DNA from: an uncultured Subdoligranulum sp.
GTDB lineage: Bacteria; Bacillota; Clostridia; Oscillospirales; Ruminococcaceae
DNA: 47,175 bases
Assembly (NCBI GenBank): GCA_904390925.1
Contig: CAJFMB010000010.1
Location: forward strand, 1-47,175
Reading direction: 5' to 3'
Shown here piece after piece: positions 32,605-42,325 of this stretch. Position 1 is the stretch's first letter. Each line of letters starts with the position of its first letter. The notes beneath the pieces are model-generated. The model did no database searches. It was not told where the DNA came from and was given only the letters and a program-made list of their open reading frames with translations. The position numbers and the translations under genes were made by a program.

Positions 32605-33968
32605 TCGGCGGCGGCCCGGGCGGCTATACCGCTGCGGCGGCTGCGGCCCAGGCCGGGCTGCAGGTGGTCCTGTTTGAGAAGGACCTGCTGGGCGGCACCT
32701 GCCTGAACCGCGGCTGCATTCCCACCAAAGCCATGCTGCACACGGCGGAAATCTGGTCGGAGATGCAGCAGGCGGACACAATGGGCCTGCACGCCGAAGG
32801 GCTGGCCTTTGACTGGGCCGCCGTGCTGGCCCGCCGCAGCGCCGCGGTGGACACACTGCGCCACGGTGTGGAACAGCTGATGAAAACCGGCGGTGTTACG
32901 GTGGTTTCCGGCACCGCAGTGGTGACCGGCGAAGGTACCGTGCAATGCGGTGAGATCTGCTACGAGGCAGCCGATATTGTCATTGCCGCCGGGGCCGCAC
33001 CCGCCCTGCCGCCGATTCCCGGCCGGGAGCTGCCCGGCGTCTGCACCAGCGATGACCTGCTGGAGGGCGAAAGCAGTCGTCCGGCGTCGCTGGTCATCAT
33101 CGGCGGCGGCGTCATCGGCGTGGAGCTGGCCGGCGCCTACAGCGCATTTGGTTGCCAGGTGACCATTGTGGAAGCCATGGACCGGCTGCTGCCCGGTATG
33201 GACCGGGAGCTGGGCCAGCGTCTTGCCGCGCAGTTCAAAAAGCAGGGCGTCGGAGTTGCTGTGAAATCCTTGGTGCAGCAGATCACCCGGGAGGGCGAAC
33301 TGCTGACCGTCACCTACACCGATGCCCGCGGCAACACCGCCAGCGTCACCGCCGGGAAGGTGCTGATCGCCACCGGACGCCGCCCCCATGCCGAAGCGCT
33401 GTTTTCCGGCGAATACCGCCCGGCGTTTTCCCGCGGGGGCATTGTGGCGGACGAGGCCGGCCGGACTGCCCTGCCCCACCTGTATGTGATCGGCGATGCA
33501 AAGGCCGGCAACATCCAGCTGGCCCACCTGGCCGATGCGCAGGGCAAAAATGTGGTGGCTGCCATTCTGGGCAAGCCGCTGCCGGTGGACACCGCCCTGG
33601 TTCCTTCCTGCATTTACACCAATCCCGAGATTGCCAGTATCGGCATGAGAGAACAGCAGGCAAAGGAGGCCGGACTTGCAGTCTGCTGCGGCAAGGCTTT
33701 GTCCGGCGCCAACGGCCGTTGCGTCATTGCCGGATGCGGCGCCGGGTTTGTCAAGCTGGTCTGCGAGGCAGGTTCCGGCCGGCTGCTGGGGGCACAGCTC
33801 TGCTGGCCCCGGGCCACCGACCTGATCTCCGAGCTGGCACTGGCCATCCGGCAGCACCTGACCGCCGCCGAACTGGCCGGGCTGATCCACCCGCACCCCA
33901 CCTTCTCGGAAGGGGTACAGGAGGCAGCCTGGCAGGTGCTCCACCGGCTGGATGCAAGCCACAGATAA
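32583..33968 (+). CDS. lpd: Dihydrolipoyl dehydrogenase
   Basis: A 461-residue flavoprotein (L protein) that reoxidises dihydrolipoyl-GcvH with NAD+. The FAD-binding GGGPGGYTAA loop (residues 9-18), redox-active disulfide C40/C45 in GGTCLNRGCIPTKA, an NAD-binding GGGVIGVELAG loop, and the C-terminal catalytic pair H438/E443 in HPHPTFSE are all visible. There is no N-terminal lipoyl domain, unlike some clostridial paralogues. The ATG at 32583 has AAGGAGG upstream and lies inside the end of lplA; the longer frame from 32151 is only open sequence through lplA. It is the last gene of the operon. Confidence 0.96.
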   Translation: MRYDLAVIGGGPGGYTAAAAAAQAGLQVVLFEKDLLGGTCLNRGCIPTKAMLHTAEIWSEMQQADTMGLHAEGLAFDWAAVLARRSAAVDTLRHGVEQLMKTGGVTVVSGTAVVTGEGTVQCGEICYEAADIVIAAGAAPALPPIPGRELPGVCTSDDLLEGESSRPASLVIIGGGVIGVELAGAYSAFGCQVTIVEAMDRLLPGMDRELGQRLAAQFKKQGVGVAVKSLVQQITREGELLTVTYTDARGNTASVTAGKVLIATGRRPHAEALFSGEYRPAFSRGGIVADEAGRTALPHLYVIGDAKAGNIQLAHLADAQGKNVVAAILGKPLPVDTALVPSCIYTNPEIASIGMREQQAKEAGLAVCCGKALSGANGRCVIAGCGAGFVKLVCEAGSGRLLGAQLCWPRATDLISELALAIRQHLTAAELAGLIHPHPTFSEGVQEAAWQVLHRLDASHR

Positions 33969-33973
33969 ACATA

Positions 33974-34020
33974 CCAAAACAGCTGCATGCCGAATTACTT
34001 CGGTATGCAGCTGTTTTTGG
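33974..34020. terminator. Bidirectional terminator between lpd and the GH31 gene
   Basis: CCAAAACAGCTGCAT... and ...ATGCAGCTGTTTTTGG form a long stem (about 20 bp with one mismatch and a TTA loop), with T-runs on both strands. It lies between the convergent lpd and GH31 genes and serves both. Confidence 0.92.
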
Positions 34021-34033
34021 TTTTGTCCGCCGG

Positions 34034-36394
34034 TTACAGCGTGATGGTGACGGTTTTGCCCTGCGGGCGGAGAAGGAGCCCTTGCGGCGTGACCTCGCAG
34101 CCGGCAGCCTGCTCCATACAGATCACCTGCCGGATGTTCCGCAACAGAATGCTGACATTGCGGTTTTCCCCTTCCATGGTCAGCGTCACCACCCCGGCAC
34201 GGGTCTCGGCACAGGCATACAGCACCTCCCGGCCTTGGGTGTCCGCCACACGGCATTCGGCGCGGCCATCCTCCACGGGTTCGTACAGCTGAAGCTGCAA
34301 CCCGTCGCAGTAGTCATAGTCCGGCACATCCTCCCGGCTGCCGAAGGGAAGCAGGGTGTTCTCCCGCACAAAGAGCGGCAGCGACATAAAATCGTATTGC
34401 TCCCGGTACCATCTGCCTCCTTCCCGACAGACGCCGGACAGCAGATGGGTCCATCGGCCGGCGGGCAGGTAGTAGTCCACCTGTCCGTCCGCTGAAAAGA
34501 CCGGTGCCACCAGCAGAGAATCCCCCAGCATATACTGCATGTCCAGGTAGCGGACCGCCGGGTCGGTGCCGAATTCCAGCACCATCGGACGGAGTACCGG
34601 CACACCGGTTTCGTGTGCCTGGACCGCCGCCAAGTAGAGATAGGGCATCAGCCGGTTTTTCAGCTTAGCAAAGGCACGGCAGACCTCCACCGATTCCTCG
34701 TCAAAGAGCCACGGCACCCGGTAGCTTTTGGAGCCGTGCAGCCTGCTGTGGGAGGACAGCAGACCAAACTGCAGCCAACGCTTGTAGACATCCGCGTCAG
34801 CGGTCATCTCAAACCCGCCGATGTCGTGACTCCAGAAGGAGAACCCTGACAGCGCAAAGGACAGCCCACCCCGCAGGGTTTCCGCCATCGACGCATAGGT
34901 TGCCGAGGAGTCGCCGCCCCAGTGGACCGGGAACTGCTGGGACCCGGCAAAGGCACTTCTGGCAAAGAGCACCGCCTCCCCCGGGCCCTTTTCCGCTTCC
35001 AGCAGCTGAAAGACCGCCCGGTTGTACAGGAAGGTGTAGTAATTGTGCATGGCCCAGGGGTCCGAACCGTCGTGATAGACCACGTCGGTGGGAATCCGCT
35101 CCCCGAAATCCGTCTTGAAACAGTCGACGCCCAGATCCAGCAACCGTTTGAGCTGCTGCTGATACCACCGCACCGCATCCGGATTGGTAAAATCCACAAT
35201 GCCCATGCCGGGCTGCCAGTTGTCCAGCTGCCGCACGCCGCGCCCGTCCGCCCGCTGCAACAGATACCCGTTTGCCCGGGCCTGGGCAAAGCACTCGGTG
35301 CCCTGGGCGATATAGGGGTTGATCCACACACAGATTTTCAGGCCCATGTCCCTGTACCGCCGCAGCATGGCTTCCACGTCGGGGAAGATGCGCTCGTCCC
35401 ACTGGAAATCGCACCAGTGAAATTCCTTCATCCAGAAGCAGTCGAAATGAAAGACCCGCAGCGGAATGTCCCGCTGTTGCATGCCATCGATGAAGGAGGT
35501 GACGGTTTTTTCGTCATAGTCGGTGGTGAAGGAGGTGGACAGCCACAGGCCAAAGGACCAGGCAGGCGGCAGGGCCGGTTTTCCGGTCAGGTCACAGTAG
35601 CGCATCAGCACCTGTTTCATGTCGTCGCCGTAGAGGATATGGTATTCCAGTTCCTCGCCGGGGACCGAAAAGCCCACACACTCCACCTTTTCGCTGGCCA
35701 CCTCAAAGGAGACCGGCCCGGTGTGGTTGACAAAAACGCCGTAATGCCTGTCAGTGATGTAGAAGGGAATATTTTTGTAGGCCACCTGGGAGGAGGTTCC
35801 CCCGTCCTCGTTCCAGATGTCAACGGTCTGCCCGTTTTTCACAAAGGAAGTGAAGCGTTCCCCCAGCCCGTAGACGCATTCCCCGGGTGCCAGGCTGAGC
35901 TCGGTGAGCATGTAGGGGGTATATTCGGAGTGCATGTAATTGGCCCGTGGGTACTTGGTGGCCGGCGTCCGGCCGTACTGCATATAGCCCAGGTTCTTGC
36001 TGCCGATCTGGGTCAGAAGCTTTCCGTCCGCCAGAAACCGGATCAGGAACCGGTCCTTGCAGACCTCCACGCACATCCGGCCGCTGGACAGGGTGGCCGC
36101 CCGGTCCGTCTCGGAAAAGGTGACCGGCTGCGGCGCCCCGGTGAGGGGCAGCCGGGGGCTGTGGGATTCATACCCCTGAAAATGCCGGCTGGTAACCCGG
36201 ATCACATCCCTGGCCGGGAAGGTGAACTCGGTGGTGATGGTGCCCACATCCAAAGCGGCTGCCCGGTCGGGTACCAGGTGAAACGGCATGACCACCCGCA
36301 TTCCGCCCGGGATCTGCTGGACGGAAAAATTCTGCACCGCATAGCTGGCGTTTGCCAGCTCGTTTTTTTCCCAGTAGCCTTCGGTAAACTTCAT
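34034..36394 (-). CDS. GH31 alpha-xylosidase (YicI/XylS type)
   Basis: A 786-residue cytoplasmic glycoside hydrolase family 31 enzyme. The catalytic nucleophile is D429 in FKTDFGERIPTD and the acid/base is D495 in HWGGDSSATY. The GERIPTDV extension and the following HDGSDP motif match alpha-xylosidases such as E. coli YicI rather than alpha-glucosidases. Such enzymes remove alpha-1,6-xylose from xyloglucan fragments, for example isoprimeverose. There is no signal peptide. The ATG at 36394 has AAAGGATG upstream, 22 bases after the GH3 gene. It is the last gene of the LacI-controlled operon. Length and architecture (N-terminal beta-sandwich, barrel, C-terminal sheets) are normal. Confidence 0.93.
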   Translation of the reverse strand: MKFTEGYWEKNELANASYAVQNFSVQQIPGGMRVVMPFHLVPDRAAALDVGTITTEFTFPARDVIRVTSRHFQGYESHSPRLPLTGAPQPVTFSETDRAATLSSGRMCVEVCKDRFLIRFLADGKLLTQIGSKNLGYMQYGRTPATKYPRANYMHSEYTPYMLTELSLAPGECVYGLGERFTSFVKNGQTVDIWNEDGGTSSQVAYKNIPFYITDRHYGVFVNHTGPVSFEVASEKVECVGFSVPGEELEYHILYGDDMKQVLMRYCDLTGKPALPPAWSFGLWLSTSFTTDYDEKTVTSFIDGMQQRDIPLRVFHFDCFWMKEFHWCDFQWDERIFPDVEAMLRRYRDMGLKICVWINPYIAQGTECFAQARANGYLLQRADGRGVRQLDNWQPGMGIVDFTNPDAVRWYQQQLKRLLDLGVDCFKTDFGERIPTDVVYHDGSDPWAMHNYYTFLYNRAVFQLLEAEKGPGEAVLFARSAFAGSQQFPVHWGGDSSATYASMAETLRGGLSFALSGFSFWSHDIGGFEMTADADVYKRWLQFGLLSSHSRLHGSKSYRVPWLFDEESVEVCRAFAKLKNRLMPYLYLAAVQAHETGVPVLRPMVLEFGTDPAVRYLDMQYMLGDSLLVAPVFSADGQVDYYLPAGRWTHLLSGVCREGGRWYREQYDFMSLPLFVRENTLLPFGSREDVPDYDYCDGLQLQLYEPVEDGRAECRVADTQGREVLYACAETRAGVVTLTMEGENRNVSILLRNIRQVICMEQAAGCEVTPQGLLLRPQGKTVTITL

Positions 36395-36416
36395 GGTGCA
36401 TCCTTTCTGTCAGCGC

Positions 36417-38825
36417 TCACAGGGGTTCCACCGCACAGTCGGCATAGAAACCGCGGTGCCTGCCGTCGATCTGCTTTGTCTCGGTGATACGGAAGTCGGC
36501 CCGGCTGCGGATATCCACACAGGACCCGCCGCAGAGCAGCTCCATCCGGCCCCGTTCCACCACCCAGTGCATTTCCTCGTCCAGGAAGGCACACTGGGAG
36601 ATCTTCATGCGGAAGGTCACCCGCTTTTTCTCTCCCTGTTTCAGGAAAACCCGCTGGAAGCCGGCCAGCTCCAATGTGGGCCGCACCATGGATGCCACCG
36701 GGTCGGAGAAGTAGAACTGCACCACCTCGGTGCCGTCCCAGTTGCCGGTGTTCTCAATCTCAATGGATGCTTCCAGTTCCTCGGCGGGGGTCAGCTCGGC
36801 TCGGGAGAGGGTCAGTTGCCCGTAGCGGAAGCTGGTGTAGGACAGGCCATGCCCGAAATAGTACAGCGGGAAGGCGGTGTCGTTGATGTACCCGTTTTTG
36901 TTGCGGATCATGCCGGTATGTCCTGCCGCCACATAACCGCTGCCCCGGGGCAGCCCATAGTAGACCGGCAGCTGGCCCACATTGCGGGCCGCTGTGAGCG
37001 GCAGGTGTCCCGAGGGGGAAACCTCTCCGAACAGTACCCGGCAAAGGGCCTGACTGCCCATCTCGCCCGGCTGCCAGACTTCGAGAATGGCATCAAAGTG
37101 GCTGGCCACAAACTGGTTGGACAGGGGTCTGCCGTCGTAATGGAGCACCACCGTCTTTTTGTGCAGGGCATAGATCCGGCGGGCAAACAGCTCCTGCTGG
37201 CCCGGCAGGTCGATGTCGGTGGAATCCACCCCTTCGCCCACGGTGGAGGTGACGCCCCAGCCGTTTTTGCCGCCCAGCGTCAGCAGAACCACGTCGGCTT
37301 CCGCCGCCAGGTTGACGGCCTCCTCCATGGCGCTGACATCGAAGCCTGCGCAGTTGATACCCCTGGCACAGGTGATTTCGGCATCCGGCAGGTATTCCCG
37401 CAGGGCATCCGCCAGGGTACGGGACCGGGGAAATTCCTTCTGAATCCGCCGGTTGACCCGGGGAGACACTTCCCGCACGGCACCCACCGATTTCTGTTCA
37501 ATGTCGTAGATGATCAGGCCGGGCTCCTCAAACTGCTGGCCGTCCTCCTCCCGGGACATGGTCATGTCCAGCGCCGCCGGGTAGGAGAAGGTGCCGAACA
37601 GGCTGCGGATGTTGTCGGCATGGGGACCGACCACCGCAATTTTGCGGACCTTTTTGGACAGGGGCAGCAGATTGTGATTGTTTTTGAGCAGGATGAAGCT
37701 TTCCTCCGCCAGGGTTTCGTTGAGGCGGTCGGTGGCGGGCTGGTGCAGGGTCTTTTTCAGGCTGGCCAGGTCGGGGTAGGGATTTTCAAACAGGCCCAGC
37801 TCAAACTTGACCCGAAGCACCCGGCGCACCGCCTGGTCGATGGTGGCCATGTCCAGCCGCCCGTCTGCCACGGCCTTTTCCAAGGCGCCGGTGAAGCCTT
37901 TGGGCCGGGGCAGTTCCACGTCCAGTCCGGCCTTGATGGCACGGATGCCCGCCTCCTCGAAGGTTTCCGCCACCTGGAAGGGGTCCACCATCCGGTCCAG
38001 CGAGATATAGTCGGAGACCACAAACCCGGCAAAGCCCATCTGATCCCGCAGCAGTGTGGTCAGCATTTTCCGGGACCCAACCACCGGTTCCCCGTTGATG
38101 CTGCAGTAGGAGTTCATGACGCTTTTCAGGTCCGCCTCGGTGATGGCACTCTGGAAGGGCTTGCAGTGGACTTCCTGGAGTTCCCGCTCGGAGACCAGGT
38201 TGCGCGCCATATTCAGCCCTCCCTCGGTGACGCCGTGGCCGGCAAAATGCTTGGCGGTGGCGGCAATGCCCTTGGTCAGGTCATCGGTCTGCAGACCTTT
38301 GACAAAGGCGGTGGCAAAGGCGGAGGTCAGGGTCGGGTCCTCGCCGTAGGTTTCGGTGATGCGGCCCCAGCGGGGGTCCCGGGTGATGTCCATCACCGGG
38401 GAAAGCGCCTGGCGGAAGCCCACATACAGCATCTGCTGGCGGATGATCTCGGTCATCTGCGCCACCAGCGACGGGTCAAAGGTGGACGCCTGGGCAATGG
38501 CGCTGGGGAAAACGTTTGCCTCGGTGAACTGGGCGCCGGCGCTTGCCTCGCAGTGGATCAGTGCCGGAATGCCCAGCGGGGTTTCCTCCACCAGATACTT
38601 CTGCAGGGTCATCACATACTCGACAATTTTTTCCACATGGTCGGCAACGGTGAAGGCACCCACATTGCCGATGCCGTTGGGAATATACGCATGAAAATCC
38701 GGGATGTCGGGGCCGATGGTCACCAGGCAGGTGATCTGGTCGATTTTCTGCTGGAAGGTCATCCGCTGCATCAGATCGTCCAGCCGCTCCTCAATGGGAA
38801 GATCTGGATTTTTGTATCGCTGCAT
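36417..38825 (-). CDS. GH3 beta-glycosidase (beta-glucosidase/beta-xylosidase)
   Basis: An 802-residue cytoplasmic family 3 glycosidase with the canonical order: N-terminal barrel, (alpha/beta)6 sandwich, fibronectin-III-like domain. D272 in GFVVSDYISLD is the predicted nucleophile; DPRWGRITETYGED (150-163) and KHFAGHG (192-198) are the standard barrel motifs. The FnIII-like domain begins after FPLYYFGHGLSYTSF. There is no signal peptide. It starts 20 bases after the binding-protein gene and ends 22 bases before the GH31 gene. Together with the alpha-xylosidase it would dismantle imported xyloglucan- or xylan-type oligosaccharides. Specificity between glucose and xylose is undetermined. Confidence 0.92.
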   Translation of the reverse strand: MQRYKNPDLPIEERLDDLMQRMTFQQKIDQITCLVTIGPDIPDFHAYIPNGIGNVGAFTVADHVEKIVEYVMTLQKYLVEETPLGIPALIHCEASAGAQFTEANVFPSAIAQASTFDPSLVAQMTEIIRQQMLYVGFRQALSPVMDITRDPRWGRITETYGEDPTLTSAFATAFVKGLQTDDLTKGIAATAKHFAGHGVTEGGLNMARNLVSERELQEVHCKPFQSAITEADLKSVMNSYCSINGEPVVGSRKMLTTLLRDQMGFAGFVVSDYISLDRMVDPFQVAETFEEAGIRAIKAGLDVELPRPKGFTGALEKAVADGRLDMATIDQAVRRVLRVKFELGLFENPYPDLASLKKTLHQPATDRLNETLAEESFILLKNNHNLLPLSKKVRKIAVVGPHADNIRSLFGTFSYPAALDMTMSREEDGQQFEEPGLIIYDIEQKSVGAVREVSPRVNRRIQKEFPRSRTLADALREYLPDAEITCARGINCAGFDVSAMEEAVNLAAEADVVLLTLGGKNGWGVTSTVGEGVDSTDIDLPGQQELFARRIYALHKKTVVLHYDGRPLSNQFVASHFDAILEVWQPGEMGSQALCRVLFGEVSPSGHLPLTAARNVGQLPVYYGLPRGSGYVAAGHTGMIRNKNGYINDTAFPLYYFGHGLSYTSFRYGQLTLSRAELTPAEELEASIEIENTGNWDGTEVVQFYFSDPVASMVRPTLELAGFQRVFLKQGEKKRVTFRMKISQCAFLDEEMHWVVERGRMELLCGGSCVDIRSRADFRITETKQIDGRHRGFYADCAVEPL

Positions 38826-38845
38826 AAATCTTACTCTCTCTGCTT

Positions 38846-39793
38846 TCAGCTCAGGTACTCGCTCACATTCTCACTGGTGACGATCTGGAACGGAATGTTC
38901 ATGTCGGCAATGTCCTTGGGGTCGGTGCCGTTCTTCAGCTGCTCGAAAATGTCCGCACCGGCTTCGGCCTGGGCCTTGGCATCCTGCAGCGCCGTCATGG
39001 CCATCTCCCCTGCCTGGATCGCGGCGAGGGCATCGTCACTGCCGTCCACGCCCAGAACCTGAACCTCGCTGGCCTTGCCGGCAGACTTCAGCGCTTCCAC
39101 CACGCCCAGCGCGGCGTCGTCGCTCTGGCAGACAATGGCGTCAAAGGATTCATAGGACAGCAGGCAGTCCTCGGTGGTGCTCATGGCCAGGTCGCGGGCG
39201 TTTTCCACATTGTATTCGTCCAGAATTTCAATGCCGCTGCCTTCCAGTGCCTCCTCCAGGCCCTGCTTGCGGTCGATATACTGCTGGTCGTTGGGCGCGC
39301 CGGTGAAATACAGCACCTTGGCACCGTCGGGGAAAGCCTCGCACAGGTATTTGCCCTGCTGTTCGCCTGCGTCATAGTTGGTGGAGCCCACATAGATATA
39401 TCCGTCATAGTCGTCGCCGCCGGACACCGAGGTCAGGAAGCTGATATAGGGGATGCCGGCAGATCGTGCGGCTTCCAGTGCGGGAATGGAGCCGTCCAGG
39501 TCGTTGCTGATGGCGGACACCACATTGGCGTTCTGGGAGATGAAGTCGTCGATCTGGCCGTTCTGCACGTTGGTATCGCCGCCGGCGTCGGTGACGCTGA
39601 TGGTGATGCCCTTGGCCTCGGTGGCCTCGGTCAGATAGGCGCGGAACTTGGCACAGTAGCTGTAGGTGTCACTGTTGTTGGCAAAGCCCACCAGGAAATC
39701 GCCCCCGGACGGGGAGTCCCCGCCGGCGCTGCATCCCGCCAGAGCTGCCACGGTCGTCACGGAAAGAACGGCTGCCAGAAGTTGCTTTTTCAT
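38846..39793 (-). CDS. Sugar ABC transporter solute-binding lipoprotein (RbsB type)
   Basis: A 315-residue lipoprotein of the ribose-type periplasmic-binding family (peripla_BP_4). The signal peptide ends LAGC with the lipid-modified cysteine at residue 21. The mature start FLVGFANNSDTYSYCAKFRAYL and the later VLGVDGSDDALAAIQAGEMAMTALQD are characteristic. Members bind monosaccharides such as xylose, ribose or galactose, and occasionally small oligosaccharides or autoinducers. The ATG at 39793 has AAAGGAG upstream. Unusually the binding-protein gene comes third, after ATPase and permease, directly before the two glycosidase genes. Confidence 0.92.
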   Translation of the reverse strand: MKKQLLAAVLSVTTVAALAGCSAGGDSPSGGDFLVGFANNSDTYSYCAKFRAYLTEATEAKGITISVTDAGGDTNVQNGQIDDFISQNANVVSAISNDLDGSIPALEAARSAGIPYISFLTSVSGGDDYDGYIYVGSTNYDAGEQQGKYLCEAFPDGAKVLYFTGAPNDQQYIDRKQGLEEALEGSGIEILDEYNVENARDLAMSTTEDCLLSYESFDAIVCQSDDAALGVVEALKSAGKASEVQVLGVDGSDDALAAIQAGEMAMTALQDAKAQAEAGADIFEQLKNGTDPKDIADMNIPFQIVTSENVSEYLS

Positions 39794-39820
39794 TTTGTTC
39801 TCCTTTCGTTTTTGAAACGA

Positions 39821-40774
39821 TTACTGACTTTTCTTGTTTTCCTTGGTTTTGATGTCGATGATAACGGCCACAGCAATCAGCACGCCCTTGACGATCAGCT
39901 GATACTGCGTGGATACATGGAGAAGGTTGAGGATGTTGTTGATCAGGCCGATGATGATGGAGCCCACCAGGGCGCCGGTCACCGTGCCGATGCCGCCCAG
40001 GAAGCTGGTGCCGCCCACCACAACCGCGGTGATGGCGTCAAATTCATACCCGTCACCCACCGAGGGCATGCCGGCCATGAGGCGGGCCATCAGCACCACA
40101 CCGGCCAGGCCGGTCAGGGCACCGCTCAGGGTGAAAATAATCCGTTTGGTCCGCCGGGTGTTGATGCCGGAGGCAATGGCGGCTTTCTCGTTGCCACCGA
40201 TGGCATAGATGCTGGTGCCGAAGCGGGTTTTTTTCATCAGAATGGCGATGATGACCACCATCAGGATCATGATGATGACCGGGACCGGGATGCCCAGCAC
40301 GCTGCCCTGGCCGAGCCATCTTGCCTCGCCGACGCCGCCGATGGTCTGTCCGTTTGTGTACAGCTGGACGATGCCCTGGAGCACGTAAGTCATGGCCAGC
40401 GTGGCGATGAAGGGCTGGAGCTTGAAGTGGGTGATCAGGAAGCCATTGATCCAGCCGCAGGCGCAGCCGATGAGGATTCCCACCACCGCCGCCAGCGGCA
40501 GGTTGCCGGTGGCCGAGAGGATGCCCGCCGAGAAACAGGCCGCCGTGGTGCAGAGGAAACCGGCCGAAAGGTCGATCATGCCGGAGACAATCAGCATGGT
40601 TTCGCCGCAGGCGATGATGGTCACCACCGAGATCTGCTTGAGAATGTTGATGAGGTTCTGGGGCTTGAGGAAGTTGTGGTTGATGATCGCCGAGAGAATG
40701 AACAGGATGATCATAATCACGACGATGCCGTATTTTCGGTACAGCTCCCCTGCCGTCATCTTTTTATTTTTCAT
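39821..40774 (-). CDS. Sugar ABC transporter permease (RbsC type)
   Basis: A 317-residue membrane protein of the ribose/xylose/galactose permease family, with eight to ten hydrophobic helices. Family segments are GETMLIVSGMIDLSAGF, YVLQGIVQLYTNGQTIGG, RTKRIIFTLSGALTGLAGV and DAITAVVVGGTSFLGGIGTVTGALVG. The ATG at 40774 has GGAGG upstream and overlaps the ATPase stop (ATGA). It forms the channel for the binding protein encoded next. The C-terminus ends in a short lysine-rich tail. Confidence 0.94.
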   Translation of the reverse strand: MKNKKMTAGELYRKYGIVVIMIILFILSAIINHNFLKPQNLINILKQISVVTIIACGETMLIVSGMIDLSAGFLCTTAACFSAGILSATGNLPLAAVVGILIGCACGWINGFLITHFKLQPFIATLAMTYVLQGIVQLYTNGQTIGGVGEARWLGQGSVLGIPVPVIIMILMVVIIAILMKKTRFGTSIYAIGGNEKAAIASGINTRRTKRIIFTLSGALTGLAGVVLMARLMAGMPSVGDGYEFDAITAVVVGGTSFLGGIGTVTGALVGSIIIGLINNILNLLHVSTQYQLIVKGVLIAVAVIIDIKTKENKKSQ

Positions 40775-42267
40775 GCTTTTGCCTCCACAATCATTTTCAT
40801 CACTTTGTTCTGGGTTGCCTCGTCGTGGTCAAGAATGCCGCAGATTTTTCCCCGGGAGACCACCCCTACCCGGTGGCTCATGGACAACACTTCCGGCATG
40901 TCGGAGGAAATCAGCAGAATGGCCATGCCGTTTTCCGCCAGCTGTGCAATCAGGCGATAAATTTCTTCCTTGGCGCCCACGTCAATGCCGCGGGTGGGTT
41001 CGTCCAGGATCAGCAGCCGGACGTTGCGCACCAGCCACTTGGACAGAACCACCTTTTGCTGGTTGCCGCCGCTGAGGTTTTCCACCTTGGTGTCGGCGTT
41101 GGGGGCCTTGACCGAAAGCTGTTTGCAGATTTCCCCCACCCGGTCATTCACCAGTTTGGTGTTCCAGAATCCGTACCGGGTGAACAGATCTCCGTTGGGA
41201 ATCCGGATGTTGTCCCGGATGGAAAGCACCCCCACCAGGCCGTAGGTCCTGCGGTCCTCCGTCACCATGGCAATGCCGCTGCGGATGCCCTCCTTGACGG
41301 TATGGGAACCGATGGTCTTGTCCCCCACCGTCACGGTGCCGGCGTAGATCGGGTCCATGCCGAAGATGGCCCGGGCAATTTCGCTTCTGCCGGCGCCCAT
41401 CATGCCGGCCAGGCCAAAGATTTCGCCCTTGTGGATCTCAAAGGAAACGTCCTGGAACGCGCCGCCACAAAGTCCTGTCACCGTCACCGCAGGTTCCGGC
41501 ATGGCATGGGGCAGCGGCGGATAAATGTCCTGGATGTCCCGGCCCACCATCATCGAGATCAGGCGGTCGGTATCCACCTCGGATATTTTCCCGGAACCGA
41601 TCCATTTGCCGTCCCGCAGTACGGTGTACTCGTCACAAAGCTGGAAGATCTCCTCCAGCCGGTGGGAGATAAAGACAAAGGCAATTCCTTTGTCCCGCAG
41701 TTCCCGGACCTTCTGGAAGAACAGTTCGGTCTCCACGTTGGTCAGGGCGGAGGTGGGTTCGTCCATGATGATGATGCGGCTGTTGCGGGACAGGGACTTG
41801 AGAATCTCGATCATCTGCCGCTGTGCCACGCTCAGGTTGCCCATCTTCGCGTTGGGGTCGTAGTCCAGGCCCATCATCTCCAGCAGGGCCCGGGTCTTTT
41901 CCAGCCGGTCTGCCTTGTCCAGAAACACGCCGCCTTTTTTCAGCGGTTCCCGGCCGAGAAACAGGTTTTCGGCAATGGTCATTTCCTCCACATAATTCAG
42001 CTCCTGTGCCACAATGGAAATGCCATAGCGGAAAGCGTCCTTCTCGCTTTTCAGGTGGATTTCCTCGCCGTCGCAGAGAATCTGGCCGCCGTAGTTGGTG
42101 TAGGACCCGGACAGGATTTTCATCAGCGTGGATTTGCCTGCCCCGTTTTCGCCCACCAGCGCATGGATGGAACCGGAACGGATTGTCATGTTCACATGAT
42201 CCAGCGCCAGCACACCGGGGAATTCTTTTCGGATGTCCCTCAGCTCAACCAGTGCCTTTTGCTCCAA
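40771..42267 (-). CDS. Sugar ABC transporter ATP-binding protein (RbsA/XylG/MglA type), TTG start
   Basis: A 498-residue double ATPase, typical of ribose-type importers. The N-terminal domain has Walker A GENGAGKST and Walker B IIIMDEPTSALT; the C-terminal domain has the degenerate P-loop GMMGAGRSE and a good signature LSGGNQQK with LDEPTRGIDVG. The best start is TTG at 42267: AAGGAG lies 8 bases upstream, while an in-frame GTG at 42276 overlaps that ribosome site. It is the first gene of the operon behind the LacI operators. The substrate is unknown; the downstream GH3 and GH31 enzymes suggest a xylose-containing saccharide. Confidence 0.92.
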   Translation of the reverse strand: MEQKALVELRDIRKEFPGVLALDHVNMTIRSGSIHALVGENGAGKSTLMKILSGSYTNYGGQILCDGEEIHLKSEKDAFRYGISIVAQELNYVEEMTIAENLFLGREPLKKGGVFLDKADRLEKTRALLEMMGLDYDPNAKMGNLSVAQRQMIEILKSLSRNSRIIIMDEPTSALTNVETELFFQKVRELRDKGIAFVFISHRLEEIFQLCDEYTVLRDGKWIGSGKISEVDTDRLISMMVGRDIQDIYPPLPHAMPEPAVTVTGLCGGAFQDVSFEIHKGEIFGLAGMMGAGRSEIARAIFGMDPIYAGTVTVGDKTIGSHTVKEGIRSGIAMVTEDRRTYGLVGVLSIRDNIRIPNGDLFTRYGFWNTKLVNDRVGEICKQLSVKAPNADTKVENLSGGNQQKVVLSKWLVRNVRLLILDEPTRGIDVGAKEEIYRLIAQLAENGMAILLISSDMPEVLSMSHRVGVVSRGKICGILDHDEATQNKVMKMIVEAKA

Positions 42268-42286
42268 GAATATCACTCCTTTATAG

Positions 42287-42298
42287 TTAAACGTTTTA
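42287..42298. promoter_or_regulatory. LacI-type operator O1 (downstream of the start site)
   Basis: TTAAACGTTTTA, an imperfect palindrome of the LacI/GalR operator type with central CG. It lies about 20 bases downstream of the predicted transcription start and 20 bases before the start codon, so a bound repressor would act as a roadblock. Confidence 0.75.
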
Positions 42299-42325
42299 TT
42301 TTGTCATCTTTTCTGCCTTGCTGTT

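Noticed and set aside
36393-39062. Long plus-strand open frame opposite the cytoplasmic GH3 gene (889 codons)
   Set aside because: Antisense shadow of a GH3 gene with intact catalytic motifs; no start signal and no recognisable domain.
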